Assembly: GCF_004345825.1 (NCBI RefSeq)
Contig: NZ_SLXM01000002.1
Coordinates: 310,001 to 374,000, forward strand
Length of the DNA stretch: 64,000 bases
Origin: Tenacibaculum skagerrakense
Lineage (GTDB): Bacteria; Bacteroidota; Bacteroidia; Flavobacteriales; Flavobacteriaceae
Direction: 5' to 3'
Numbering within the stretch: the stretch's first letter is position 1; every line of letters begins with the position of its first letter. Under the pieces are notes generated by a model. That model was not told the DNA's origin and did not search any database. It worked only from the letters and a program-made list of their open reading frames with translations. Below, in pieces: positions 7,640-15,709 of this stretch. The position numbers and the translations under genes are program-made.

Positions 7640-8236
7640 TTATAAGTCTTCAAATAATAAGAGGTACAAGTTTTTAGCATTGATGTTGCCATAACTTAAA
7701 AAATCATCTCCTACCTTATTTTTTAATGTGTAATGTTTAATGGAACTAATATTTGTAGGAATATTACCTCTGAAATTTGTTTTTATACCCGTTAAACCTT
7801 CACTAATATTTTTAACAAGCTGACTTGTAGTAGCATAAACGATAAAATTGTCAGATAAAGAAGCTAATTTATGACTTCCTAATTGATTTGAGGAGAACAA
7901 AATTTCACCTGAATTTGCAATTAAATGCTCACAATTTATAAAAATAGGATTATTGCTCTTGATGTTTTGATTAATAGTTATTCCATCAATTTTTTTTGAT
8001 AGTTTCAAGAGGTCTAAATCATTACAAGAAATAGTATCCCATTTGTTTTCGCTAACTATGTTTTGAAGATTGTCGGTTACTTCATCAATTTTAGTGCAGT
8101 ATAAAAACTTTCCTCCTTCATTAATAAAATGATGTACAAAAGAATCATCAAGTGATAATTTTACAGGTTGTTTTTTTATAAAATTATCCTTGACTGATTC
8201 TTTATGTGCACCAAATAACTTTCTTATAATATTCAT
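7640..8236 (-). CDS. LUD domain protein (LutC/YkgG-like)
   Basis: The 198-residue product matches the LUD domain family (lactate utilisation protein B/C type): a soluble alpha/beta protein with SNPIFINCEHLIANSGEILFSSNQLGSHKLASL, resembling the region of LutC that contacts substrate. It lacks iron-sulfur cysteine motifs. No lutA or lutB neighbours are present; instead it lies between ftsH and cdsA, a placement common in Flavobacteriaceae, so a role in lactate oxidation is doubtful. The family call is good and the function open. Confidence 0.8.
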   Translation of the reverse strand: MNIIRKLFGAHKESVKDNFIKKQPVKLSLDDSFVHHFINEGGKFLYCTKIDEVTDNLQNIVSENKWDTISCNDLDLLKLSKKIDGITINQNIKSNNPIFINCEHLIANSGEILFSSNQLGSHKLASLSDNFIVYATTSQLVKNISEGLTGIKTNFRGNIPTNISSIKHYTLKNKVGDDFLSYGNINAKNLYLLLFEDL

Positions 8237-8257
8237 TAAAAAGTTACTATTCTTGAT

Positions 8258-10201
8258 CTAGTTTGTATCTATATTTTTTTCAGTATCAGGAGCTTCCTTT
8301 TTAACCTCAAAAGGTCTCATCCCGAAAATTTCAATTAAATCATCTTTGAATATAACTTCTTTTTCAAGAAGCTTTTGAGCTAAAACATCCAGTTTATCTC
8401 TATTTTCATCTAAAATCTGGATAGCTCTAGCATATTGTCCCTCAATAATTTTTGAAATTTCTTTATCAATTACCTTAGCAGTGTCATCACTGTATGGTTT
8501 TACAAAAGAATCATTACCAGAAGAGTCATAATAAGTTACATTTCCAACTTCTTCGTTTAAACCATATACAGTAACCATAGCGCGAGCTTGTTTAGTTACT
8601 TTTTCTAAATCGCTTAATGCTCCAGTTGAAATTTTATTAAAAATTAATTTTTCAGCAGCTCTACCACCCATAGTAGCACACATTTCATCTAACATTTGTT
8701 CTGTTTGAACAATTTTTCTTTCCTCTGGTAAATACCATGCAGCACCCAAAGATTGCCCTCTAGGTACAATAGTAACTTTAACTAAAGGCGCAGCATACTT
8801 TAACATCCAGCTAACAGTGGCGTGTCCTGCTTCATGATACGCAATTACTTTCTTTTCTTTTGGTGTAATTACTTTATTTTTCTTTTCTAAACCACCAACT
8901 ATTCTATCGACTGCATCAAGAAAATCTTGATGATGAATAGCTGATTTATTATTTCTAGCAGCAATAAGAGCAGCTTCATTACAAAGGTTGGCAATATCTG
9001 CTCCAGAAAAACCTGGAGTTTGTTGTGCTAAAAACTCTAGTTTTACATCATCAGCTAATTTCAAAGGCTTGATATGAACTTCAAATATTTCTCTTCGTTC
9101 ATTTAAATCTGGTAAATCAACATAAATTTGACGGTCAAATCTTCCAGCACGCATTAAGGCTTTGTCTAAAATTTCTGCACGGTTTGTAGCTGCTAAAACA
9201 ATTACATTAGACTCAGTTCCGAAACCATCCATTTCGGTTAATAATTGGTTTAATGTATTTTCTCGTTCATCATTACCGCCCGTCATACTATTTTTTCCTC
9301 TTGCACGCCCAATAGCATCAATTTCATCAATAAAAATTATTGAAGGTGATTTTTGTGCTGCTTGTTTGAATAAATCTCTTACACGAGATGCACCAACACC
9401 TACAAACATCTCAACAAAATCAGAACCCGATAAAGAGAAGAAAGGAACACCTGCTTCACCTGCAACAGCTTTAGCTAATAATGTTTTACCCGTGCCTGGA
9501 GGTCCTACTAATAAAGCTCCTTTAGGAATTTTTCCGCCTAATTTAGTATACTTTTCTGGGTTTTTAAGGAAGTCAACAATTTCTTGTACTTCTTCTTTAG
9601 CACCTTCAAGTCCTGCAACATTTTTAAATGTTGTTTTTACTTTTGTATTTTCATCAAATAATTTTGCACGTGATTTACCAATATTAAAAATTTGGCCACT
9701 ACCACCAGATCCTCCACCAGCTCCAGACATTCTTCTCATGAAGAATAACCAAATGGCAATAAGTAGTATAAAAGGTAAAGCACTAAAGATGGTATCTAAG
9801 ATACTTGTTTCTTGATCGTACCCTTTGTCAAAGGTTAAATTGTTACTTTCTTTTAGTTTGTTAAGTTCACTTTCAAAACTTTCTAACTTACCAAATTCAT
9901 ATTCATAAAGCGGCTGGCCTTTGCGATAATACAAAGATTCTTTAGCTTTTTTATACTTTTCGTTTGTATCGATTAAATCACTTTTAATAAATATTTTAGC
10001 AAAAGATTTATTAGTAATAATTGTGATTTTCTCTACATCATTATTTTTTAGTATTTCAGTAAATTCATTACTAGTAAGCTTTTTTGAGTTCATATTAGCA
10101 GAGCTAAATAACTGTAAAGCAATAAAAAATAATATTATAGGTATATATATCCAGTATGAATTTAGTGTAAACTTCGGATTGTTTTTTTTCTTTTCACTCA
10201 T
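8258..10201 (-). CDS. ftsH: ATP-dependent zinc metalloprotease FtsH
   Basis: The 647-residue membrane AAA+ protease degrades misfolded membrane proteins and regulatory substrates. Seen in order: membrane segment near 16-31, an extracytoplasmic domain, a second membrane segment near 137-155, a Gly-rich linker, Walker A GPPGTGKT (233-240), Walker B IIFIDEID, the AAA second region of homology (NVIVLAATNRAEILDKALMRAGRFD) and the zinc site HEAGH near residue 455. The length is normal. It follows rsfS by about 32 bp and heads a lipid-related operon. Confidence 0.98.
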   Translation of the reverse strand: MSEKKKNNPKFTLNSYWIYIPIILFFIALQLFSSANMNSKKLTSNEFTEILKNNDVEKITIITNKSFAKIFIKSDLIDTNEKYKKAKESLYYRKGQPLYEYEFGKLESFESELNKLKESNNLTFDKGYDQETSILDTIFSALPFILLIAIWLFFMRRMSGAGGGSGGSGQIFNIGKSRAKLFDENTKVKTTFKNVAGLEGAKEEVQEIVDFLKNPEKYTKLGGKIPKGALLVGPPGTGKTLLAKAVAGEAGVPFFSLSGSDFVEMFVGVGASRVRDLFKQAAQKSPSIIFIDEIDAIGRARGKNSMTGGNDERENTLNQLLTEMDGFGTESNVIVLAATNRAEILDKALMRAGRFDRQIYVDLPDLNERREIFEVHIKPLKLADDVKLEFLAQQTPGFSGADIANLCNEAALIAARNNKSAIHHQDFLDAVDRIVGGLEKKNKVITPKEKKVIAYHEAGHATVSWMLKYAAPLVKVTIVPRGQSLGAAWYLPEERKIVQTEQMLDEMCATMGGRAAEKLIFNKISTGALSDLEKVTKQARAMVTVYGLNEEVGNVTYYDSSGNDSFVKPYSDDTAKVIDKEISKIIEGQYARAIQILDENRDKLDVLAQKLLEKEVIFKDDLIEIFGMRPFEVKKEAPDTEKNIDTN

Positions 10202-10233
10202 AAAAATTTGGAGATTTTAAGGATTATTTAGGG

Positions 10234-10602
10234 TTACGCCGGACTTATTTCTGTAATTTTAGCATCACCCCAAAGACTTTCAATGTCGTAATAATCTCGA
10301 ACATGTTTTTGAAAAATATGAACAACAACATTCACGTAATCCATTAAAACCCATTCAGAGTTTCCTTGTCCTTCAACATTAAAAGGTTTGTCTTTTAGTT
10401 CTTTACTAACTACTTTATGAACCGAACCTGATATAGCGTTAACTTGTGTGTTTGAATTTCCTGTGCAAATTACAAAATAATCACATACGGTGTTCTCAAT
10501 TTCCCTCAAGTCTAAAAGTTGAATATTTTCCCCTTTAACATCATCTATACCTTTAATAATCGTCGCGATTAATTCGTCTGTACTTGCGTGTTTTTTTGTC
10601 AT
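10234..10602 (-). CDS. rsfS: ribosome silencing factor RsfS
   Basis: The 122-residue protein is a full-length RsfS (Iojap/DUF143): the core motifs LDLREIENTVCDYFVICTGNSNTQVNAI, GNSEWVLMDYVNVVVHIFQ and RDYYDIESLWGDA are clear. RsfS binds ribosomal protein L14 and blocks subunit joining during starvation. It is divergent from birA and probably the first gene of the rsfS-ftsH operon; a TAACTTTG -7 box lies about 20 bp upstream. Confidence 0.96.
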   Translation of the reverse strand: MTKKHASTDELIATIIKGIDDVKGENIQLLDLREIENTVCDYFVICTGNSNTQVNAISGSVHKVVSKELKDKPFNVEGQGNSEWVLMDYVNVVVHIFQKHVRDYYDIESLWGDAKITEISPA

Positions 10603-10621
10603 TAAAATTTTTTAGTTTTAG

Positions 10622-10629
10622 CAAAGTTA
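10622..10629 (-). promoter_or_regulatory. -7 box upstream of rsfS
   Basis: The minus strand reads TAACTTTG, a perfect match to the Bacteroidota -7 consensus TAnnTTTG, 20 bp before the rsfS start. No clear -33 TTG lies at the usual spacing, so it is a moderate call. Confidence 0.4.
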
Positions 10630-10686
10630 TTATTTTTTTGCGAGTAATTTGTGTATTATTAATACGAGTTACTATAATAAATCTAT

Positions 10687-11421
10687 ATGCGAATAATCAA
10701 ACTCAATGCCACTGCTTCTACAAATTCATTTTTAAAAGATCTGTCAGTTACTACTAAACTAGAAGACTTTACAGTTGTAGTTACGGATGAACAAAGCTCT
10801 GGTAGAGGACAAATGAATACTGTATGGTTGTCTGAATCTCATAAAAACCTCATGTTTAGTGTGTTTGTTAGTTTTGACAACTTTGATATACAGAAGCAAA
10901 CGTATCTTAATTTTGGAGTGGCTGTAGCTATGTTTGATATGTTGAATAGTTTGAATGTTCCTAGATTGTCAGTCAAATGGCCAAACGACATTCTGTCAGA
11001 AAAGAAGAAAGTATGTGGCGTTTTAATCGAAAATATTTTAAAAGGAAGAATGATTAGTGCTTCTATTATAGGAATTGGCTTAAATGTTAATCAAGACAGT
11101 TTCCCCGATTATTTACCAGATGCAGCTTCTTTAAAAATGATTTTAGCTAAAGAGTTTAACTTAAAAGTGTTATTAAATAAATTTATAGAGAAATTAGAAT
11201 ACTACATCAATTTACTGAAAAATGAAGATTACGATTTGTTAGAAGAGTTGTATTTGAATGTTTTGCACAAAAAAAACATCCCAAGTATGTTTAGAACTAC
11301 TGAAGATGTTTTGTTTATGGGTAAAATAATAGGAGTAAACACTTCAAATGGTAAACTCCAAATAGAATTAAGTGATGAAACCGTAAAAGAATTTGCTCTT
11401 AAAGAGGTTTCATTTGCTTAA
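10687..11421 (+). CDS. birA: biotin--[acetyl-CoA-carboxylase] ligase (no DNA-binding domain)
   Basis: The 244-residue protein is a group I biotin protein ligase: it begins directly with the catalytic domain, so it attaches biotin to carboxylase carrier proteins but should not act as a repressor. Motifs seen are the ligand loop SSGRGQMNTVW, the SVKWPNDIL segment and KVCGVLIEN, with a small C-terminal SH3-like domain. It is divergent from rsfS and converges on the SRPBCC gene, 1 bp apart. Confidence 0.95.
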   Translation: MRIIKLNATASTNSFLKDLSVTTKLEDFTVVVTDEQSSGRGQMNTVWLSESHKNLMFSVFVSFDNFDIQKQTYLNFGVAVAMFDMLNSLNVPRLSVKWPNDILSEKKKVCGVLIENILKGRMISASIIGIGLNVNQDSFPDYLPDAASLKMILAKEFNLKVLLNKFIEKLEYYINLLKNEDYDLLEELYLNVLHKKNIPSMFRTTEDVLFMGKIIGVNTSNGKLQIELSDETVKEFALKEVSFA

Positions 11422-11422
11422 T

Positions 11423-11812
11423 TTATAATTTCTCAAGATTTTCTGTTAATGTATTTATGAAGTTAGTTAATGGTTTTTTCACCATCATTGCCATCATAGG
11501 ATTAAAACTACTTTCAAATTTTAATTGCACATTACTTTGATTTTCAGAGATAGAGTTAATATCTGCTGCTAATGTAAAAGGTAATTTGCTGCTTGCTGCA
11601 CCTAAAGTAACATTTGAGTATTCGGTTTTTTCTTTCATAACCAATCTGATTTCAGGCATTCCTTTCAAACCGAAAATAAAAGAATCTCCATCAACTTCAA
11701 ATTTTTCAGTATTCTCTGGCATTAATTGTTTGAAGTTTTCCAGTTGTATAAGAAAATTGTATAAATCCTCTTGTGATTTATTTACAGTGATACTATTTCC
11801 TTCGATATTCAT
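11423..11812 (-). CDS. SRPBCC family protein
   Basis: This 129-residue protein has the pattern of a START/SRPBCC lipid-binding fold: an N-terminal strand, the helix KSQEDLYNFLIQLENFKQLMP, a set of strands, and a long C-terminal helix (KKPLTNFINTLTENLEKL). It starts 28 bp after the pyrE stop on the same strand and is probably cotranscribed with it, an arrangement often seen in Flavobacteriaceae. The ligand and role are unknown. Confidence 0.8.
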   Translation of the reverse strand: MNIEGNSITVNKSQEDLYNFLIQLENFKQLMPENTEKFEVDGDSFIFGLKGMPEIRLVMKEKTEYSNVTLGAASSKLPFTLAADINSISENQSNVQLKFESSFNPMMAMMVKKPLTNFINTLTENLEKL

Positions 11813-11840
11813 TTGTTAAGTTTGTTTTGTGTATTTTAAT

Positions 11841-12482
11841 TTATTGATTCCATTCACTTGGGTTTAACCTCCAACTCTCAAGTGTAATTAATTCTTTTTC
11901 ATTTATATAATTACTATCTAAAGCTTGTTCTAATAACTCTTCGTAATTACTAAGAGTCGTAAAATCTAAATTAAAATCTTTAAAAGCTTCAGATGCAATT
12001 GAAAAACCATAAGAAAAAATTGCAACCATACCTTTAACAGTAGCATTAGCTTCTTTTAAAGCTTTAATAGCATTTAAACTGCTTTTTCCTGTGCTTATTA
12101 AATCTTCAACAACTACTACATTTTGACCACTTTCTAAAAATCCTTCAATTTGATTTTTTCTACCATGTTTTTTAGGTTCTGGTCTAACATAAACAAAAGG
12201 AACACCTAATTCTTGTGCTACTAAAACACCAATAGCAATCGCCCCGGTTGCTACACCAGCAATAACATCTGGCTTACCATATTTTTCCTCTACTAATTTC
12301 GCTATCTTCTCTTTCAAGAAATTTCGAACAGGAGGATATGATAGTGTTACCCTATTATCACAATAAATTGGTGATTTCCATCCAGATGCCCATGTAAATG
12401 GTTCATTAGGACTTAATTTTATAGCTTTCACTTGTAATAAAAGTTCGGCAGTTTTTTTTGCAGTATCTTTGTTTAAAATCAT
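11841..12482 (-). CDS. pyrE: orotate phosphoribosyltransferase
   Basis: The 213-residue enzyme joins orotate to PRPP to make OMP in pyrimidine synthesis. The PRPP-binding loop VVVVEDLISTGKSS is intact, and YVRPEPKKHGRKNQIEG, the flexible catalytic loop, precedes it. The start is only 7 bp from the divergent NUDIX gene, so the promoter for pyrE must lie inside the NUDIX coding sequence; a TACATTTG -7 box there supports a very short leader. Confidence 0.96.
   Translation of the reverse strand: MILNKDTAKKTAELLLQVKAIKLSPNEPFTWASGWKSPIYCDNRVTLSYPPVRNFLKEKIAKLVEEKYGKPDVIAGVATGAIAIGVLVAQELGVPFVYVRPEPKKHGRKNQIEGFLESGQNVVVVEDLISTGKSSLNAIKALKEANATVKGMVAIFSYGFSIASEAFKDFNLDFTTLSNYEELLEQALDSNYINEKELITLESWRLNPSEWNQ
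12464..12471 (+). promoter_or_regulatory. -7 box for the NUDIX gene, inside pyrE
   Basis: TATCTTTG on the plus strand matches TAnnTTTG and lies 18 bp before the NUDIX start, within the first codons of pyrE. No clear -33 element was found. Confidence 0.4.
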
Positions 12483-12486
12483 AGCG

Positions 12487-12494
12487 CAAATGTA
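12487..12494 (-). promoter_or_regulatory. -7 box for pyrE, overlapping the NUDIX start codon
   Basis: The minus strand reads TACATTTG, matching TAnnTTTG, ending 4 bp before the pyrE ATG and covering the NUDIX ATG. Transcription from here would give a nearly leaderless pyrE mRNA. Confidence 0.35.
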
Positions 12495-13098
12495 TAAAGT
12501 TTTTGTGAATGATAGACCTATTATATTTACATCTTCATCAATAAAAAATGATGATTTTTCTGTAATGAATTACAAAGATATCATTTTAGAAGATGTTATT
12601 AAAGAGGTAAAAACAGGTAAGTCTAATGGCACTTATTTATTTACTCCAAATTTGGATAAAGTTTGGAAAAAATTCTGTGTGGACTACAGACTTAGAGAAG
12701 CGGGTGGGGGATTAGTAATTAATCCTAATAAAGAAATTCTATTTATCTACAGAGCGAATAAGTGGGATTTACCCAAAGGTAGAGCAGAAAAGAATGAGGA
12801 GATTGAAAAAACTGCTATTAGAGAAGTTAAAGAGGAAGTAGGTATACAAAATATTGTTATTGAAAAATTTTTAACTAATACTTATCATTTGTATCCATCA
12901 AGAGGAAAAGATAGATTAAAAAAAACGTATTGGTATCTGATGAGAACAGATGTTGATGCTACTTTACAACCTCTTTTGGAAGAAGGTATTACTGAAGCAG
13001 CTTTTTTTGATGAAAAAAAAATAAAGAGAATTATTCTCAAGAACACTTACAAGAACATTATCGCAGTTTACAATCTTTATAAAAGCACTTTTGCTTAA
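12490..13098 (+). CDS. NUDIX hydrolase
   Basis: The 202-residue protein has a perfect Nudix box, Gx5Ex7REUxEExGU, at residues 97-119, which binds the metal and pyrophosphate of nucleoside-diphosphate-linked substrates. An extra N-terminal region of about 65 residues precedes the Nudix fold. The start at 12490 (MYKVFVNDRP) was preferred to the in-frame alternative at 12469, which overlaps pyrE. The substrate cannot be told from sequence. Confidence 0.92.
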   Translation: MYKVFVNDRPIIFTSSSIKNDDFSVMNYKDIILEDVIKEVKTGKSNGTYLFTPNLDKVWKKFCVDYRLREAGGGLVINPNKEILFIYRANKWDLPKGRAEKNEEIEKTAIREVKEEVGIQNIVIEKFLTNTYHLYPSRGKDRLKKTYWYLMRTDVDATLQPLLEEGITEAAFFDEKKIKRIILKNTYKNIIAVYNLYKSTFA

Positions 13099-13123
13099 TT
13101 TTTTCATATTTCTTCAAGGTAAA

Positions 13124-13197
13124 CTGTCACCCTGTCATAAAAAACAATCAAAAGCTGTCAAAACAAATTAAAAAAAGCGTTGGCATGACCTTTGACA
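13124..13197 (+). promoter_or_regulatory. dnaK promoter region: three CTGTCA repeats and a sigma-54-like element
   Basis: CTGTCA occurs three times as direct repeats (13124-13129, 13132-13137, 13155-13160). Nineteen bases further lies TTGGCATGACCTTTGACA (13180-13197), which has the GG-N10-GA geometry of a sigma-54 -24/-12 promoter, with GA in place of the usual GC. No TAnnTTTG box is present near the dnaK start. Repeats upstream of a -24/-12 element look like sites for an enhancer-binding activator. The motif is seen; its use is inferred. Confidence 0.45.
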
Positions 13198-13245
13198 TTT
13201 TCTAATCGTAAAATTTTGAATAAAAATAAAATCGATAATAAAGTT

Positions 13246-15147
13246 ATGAGTAAAATTATAGGAATAGATTTAGGTACTACCAACTCTTGTGTTTCTGTAA
13301 TGGAAGGAAACGAGCCAGTAGTAATTCCTAATTCTGAAGGAAAAAGAACTACACCTTCTGTAGTTGCTTTTGTAGAAGGAGGAGAAAGAAAAGTTGGTGA
13401 TCCTGCAAAACGTCAGGCGGTAACTAACCCTACAAAAACAGTTTATTCAATTAAACGTTTTATGGGGAATAAATATTCTGAGTCTCAAAAAGAAGCGGAT
13501 AGAGTACCTTATGATGTTGTAAAAGGAGACAACGATACTCCTCGTGTGAAGATTGATGATCGTTTATATACACCGCAGGAAATTTCTGCAATGGTGTTAC
13601 AAAAAATGAAAAAAACAGCTGAAGATTATTTAGGACAAGATGTTTCTGAAGCTGTTATTACTGTGCCAGCATATTTTAATGATGCACAACGTCAGGCAAC
13701 TAAAGAAGCTGGTGAAATTGCAGGTTTAAAAGTTCGTCGTATTATCAACGAACCAACTGCTGCTGCTTTAGCTTACGGATTAGATAAAGCGGATTCTGAT
13801 AAGAAAATTGTAGTATTTGACTTTGGTGGAGGTACACACGACGTTTCTATCTTAGAATTAGGTGACGGTGTATTTGAAGTATTAGCTACAGATGGTGATA
13901 CACACTTAGGAGGTGATGATGTAGATGAAAAAATCATTAATTGGTTAGCAAATGAGTTTAATGCTGAGGAGAATATGGATTTACGCAAAGATCCAATGGC
14001 ATTACAGCGTTTAAAAGAAGCTTCAGAGAAAGCTAAGATTGAGTTATCAAGTACTACATCAACTGAGATTAACTTACCTTATATTACAGCTACAGCTTCT
14101 GGTCCAAAACACTTAGTAAGAACGCTAACTAGAGCTAAATTTGAGCAGTTAATTGATGATTTAGTAAAAAGAACAATTGAGCCTTGTAGAACTGCTTTAA
14201 AAAATGCTGACTTATCTACTTCTGATATTGATGAGGTAATTTTAGTTGGAGGTTCTACACGTATTCCTGCAATTCAAGAAGCGGTTGAAAAGTTCTTTGG
14301 AAAAGCACCAAGTAAAGGAGTAAACCCAGATGAGGTGGTGTCTTTAGGAGCAGCTATTCAAGGAGGGGTGTTAACTGGAGATGTTAAAGATGTACTTCTT
14401 TTAGATGTAACTCCATTATCATTAGGTATCGAAACTATGGGTAATGTATTTACAAAGTTAATTGAAGCAAATACAACAATTCCTACTCAAAAATCACAAG
14501 TTTTCTCTACGGCTGCTGATAACCAACCTGCTGTTGATATTCACGTATTACAGGGAGAAAGAGCAATGGCTGCTGATAATAAAACTATTGGACGTTTTCA
14601 ATTAACTGATATTCCACCAGCACCAAGAGGAGTTCCTCAAATTGAAGTTACTTTCAATATTGATGCAAACGGAATTATTAACGTTTCAGCAAAAGATAAA
14701 GGAACTAATAAAGAGCAAAATATTCGTATTGAAGCTTCTTCTGGATTAACGGATGAGGAAATCCAAAGAATGAAAGCTGATGCCGAAGCAAATGCAGACG
14801 CAGATGCAAAAGCTAAAGAAACTGCTGAAAAAATCAACGGTGCTGATTCAATGATTTTCCAAACAGAAAAGCAGTTAAAAGAATTTGGAGATAAATTATC
14901 AGCTGATAAGAAAGCTCCGATTGAAAATGCTTTAGAAGAATTAAAGAAAGCTCATGAGAGTAAAGATTTAGCTTCAATTGATGCTGCAATGGAGAAAATC
15001 AACGAAGCTTGGAAAGCAGCTTCAGAAGAAATGTATGCGGCACAACAACAAGCAGGTGGAGCTACAGGAGCACAGCCAGAAGGGAATGCAGAAACTGCTG
15101 ATAGCGGTGATAATGTAGAAGATGTAGATTTTGAAGAAGTAAAATAA
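13246..15147 (+). CDS. dnaK: molecular chaperone DnaK (Hsp70)
   Basis: The 633-residue Hsp70 starts with the canonical [13 protein letters not shown] phosphate-binding motif, so ATG at 13246 is the start rather than the longer frame from 13192. Other landmarks are [16 protein letters not shown], the [15 protein letters not shown] segment, the interdomain linker [16 protein letters not shown], and the C-terminal acidic tail ending DFEEVK. It folds nascent and stress-denatured proteins with DnaJ and GrpE, neither of which is adjacent. Its promoter region is unusual. Confidence 0.98.
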   Translation: MSKIIGIDLGTTNSCVSVMEGNEPVVIPNSEGKRTTPSVVAFVEGGERKVGDPAKRQAVTNPTKTVYSIKRFMGNKYSESQKEADRVPYDVVKGDNDTPRVKIDDRLYTPQEISAMVLQKMKKTAEDYLGQDVSEAVITVPAYFNDAQRQATKEAGEIAGLKVRRIINEPTAAALAYGLDKADSDKKIVVFDFGGGTHDVSILELGDGVFEVLATDGDTHLGGDDVDEKIINWLANEFNAEENMDLRKDPMALQRLKEASEKAKIELSSTTSTEINLPYITATASGPKHLVRTLTRAKFEQLIDDLVKRTIEPCRTALKNADLSTSDIDEVILVGGSTRIPAIQEAVEKFFGKAPSKGVNPDEVVSLGAAIQGGVLTGDVKDVLLLDVTPLSLGIETMGNVFTKLIEANTTIPTQKSQVFSTAADNQPAVDIHVLQGERAMAADNKTIGRFQLTDIPPAPRGVPQIEVTFNIDANGIINVSAKDKGTNKEQNIRIEASSGLTDEEIQRMKADAEANADADAKAKETAEKINGADSMIFQTEKQLKEFGDKLSADKKAPIENALEELKKAHESKDLASIDAAMEKINEAWKAASEEMYAAQQQAGGATGAQPEGNAETADSGDNVEDVDFEEVK

Positions 15148-15172
15148 TACTTTTTTTAAGTTGAATATATTC

Positions 15173-15206
15173 AAACCAGTTATACGATTGTATGACTGGT
15201 TTTTTA
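15173..15206 (+). terminator. terminator after dnaK
   Basis: AAACCAGT pairs with ACTGGTTT across a partly paired TATAC/GTATG inner stem, followed by a T-run, just upstream of the next gene. Confidence 0.75.
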
Positions 15207-15216
15207 TTTTTATAAA

Positions 15217-15639
15217 ATGAAATTTTACCAGAAAGAAATTAATTTACCTCAGTTTAAAAGAGGATATCATTTAATTACGCATCTTTTAGAGGATGCAATT
15301 CCCGAACTAGAAAATATTTCAATTGGACAGTTTCAAGCTTTTATTAAACATACTTCAGCAAGTTTAACTATCAATGAAAATGCGGATCCAACTGTGCGTA
15401 TGGATTTTGAAACACACATTAATAAAATGATTCCTGAGAATATGCCCTATTATAAGCACGACTATGAAGGTTCAGATGATATGCCAGCACATATTAAATC
15501 TTCGATGCTGGGTTGTCAAGTGTCAATTCCTATTACAAATGGAAAGTTAAATCTTGGAACATGGCAAGGAATTTATTTAGGTGAGCACAGAAATTATGGA
15601 GGAAATAGAAAAGTTGTAATTACTGTTTTTGGAGAGTAA
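15217..15639 (+). CDS. YjbQ family protein (UPF0047, thiamine phosphate synthase-like fold)
   Basis: The 140-residue protein is a complete YjbQ/UPF0047 member: HTSASLTINENADPTVRMDFE, the DMPAHIKSSMLG segment with its conserved histidine, and LGTWQGIYLGEHR close to the C-terminus. Some family members have weak thiamine-phosphate synthase activity, but the true role is not settled. It stands alone between two terminators. Confidence 0.93.
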   Translation: MKFYQKEINLPQFKRGYHLITHLLEDAIPELENISIGQFQAFIKHTSASLTINENADPTVRMDFETHINKMIPENMPYYKHDYEGSDDMPAHIKSSMLGCQVSIPITNGKLNLGTWQGIYLGEHRNYGGNRKVVITVFGE

Positions 15640-15660
15640 GAGGAATTTTTAGAGTATAAA

Positions 15661-15687
15661 AAAAGCAATTGTATAACAATTGCTTTT
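15661..15687. terminator. bidirectional terminator between yjbQ-like and ATPase genes
   Basis: A perfect 12-bp stem (AAAAGCAATTGT / ACAATTGCTTTT) with a 3-base loop lies between two converging genes and can serve both strands. Confidence 0.85.
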
Positions 15688-15709
15688 GTCTATTTTATGA
15701 AATTATATT

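Noticed and set aside
9162..9815. 217-codon plus-strand frame opposite ftsH
   Set aside because: Antisense shadow of the conserved AAA+ coding sequence; composition (Ser/Pro/Ile-rich) is typical of reverse-strand translation.
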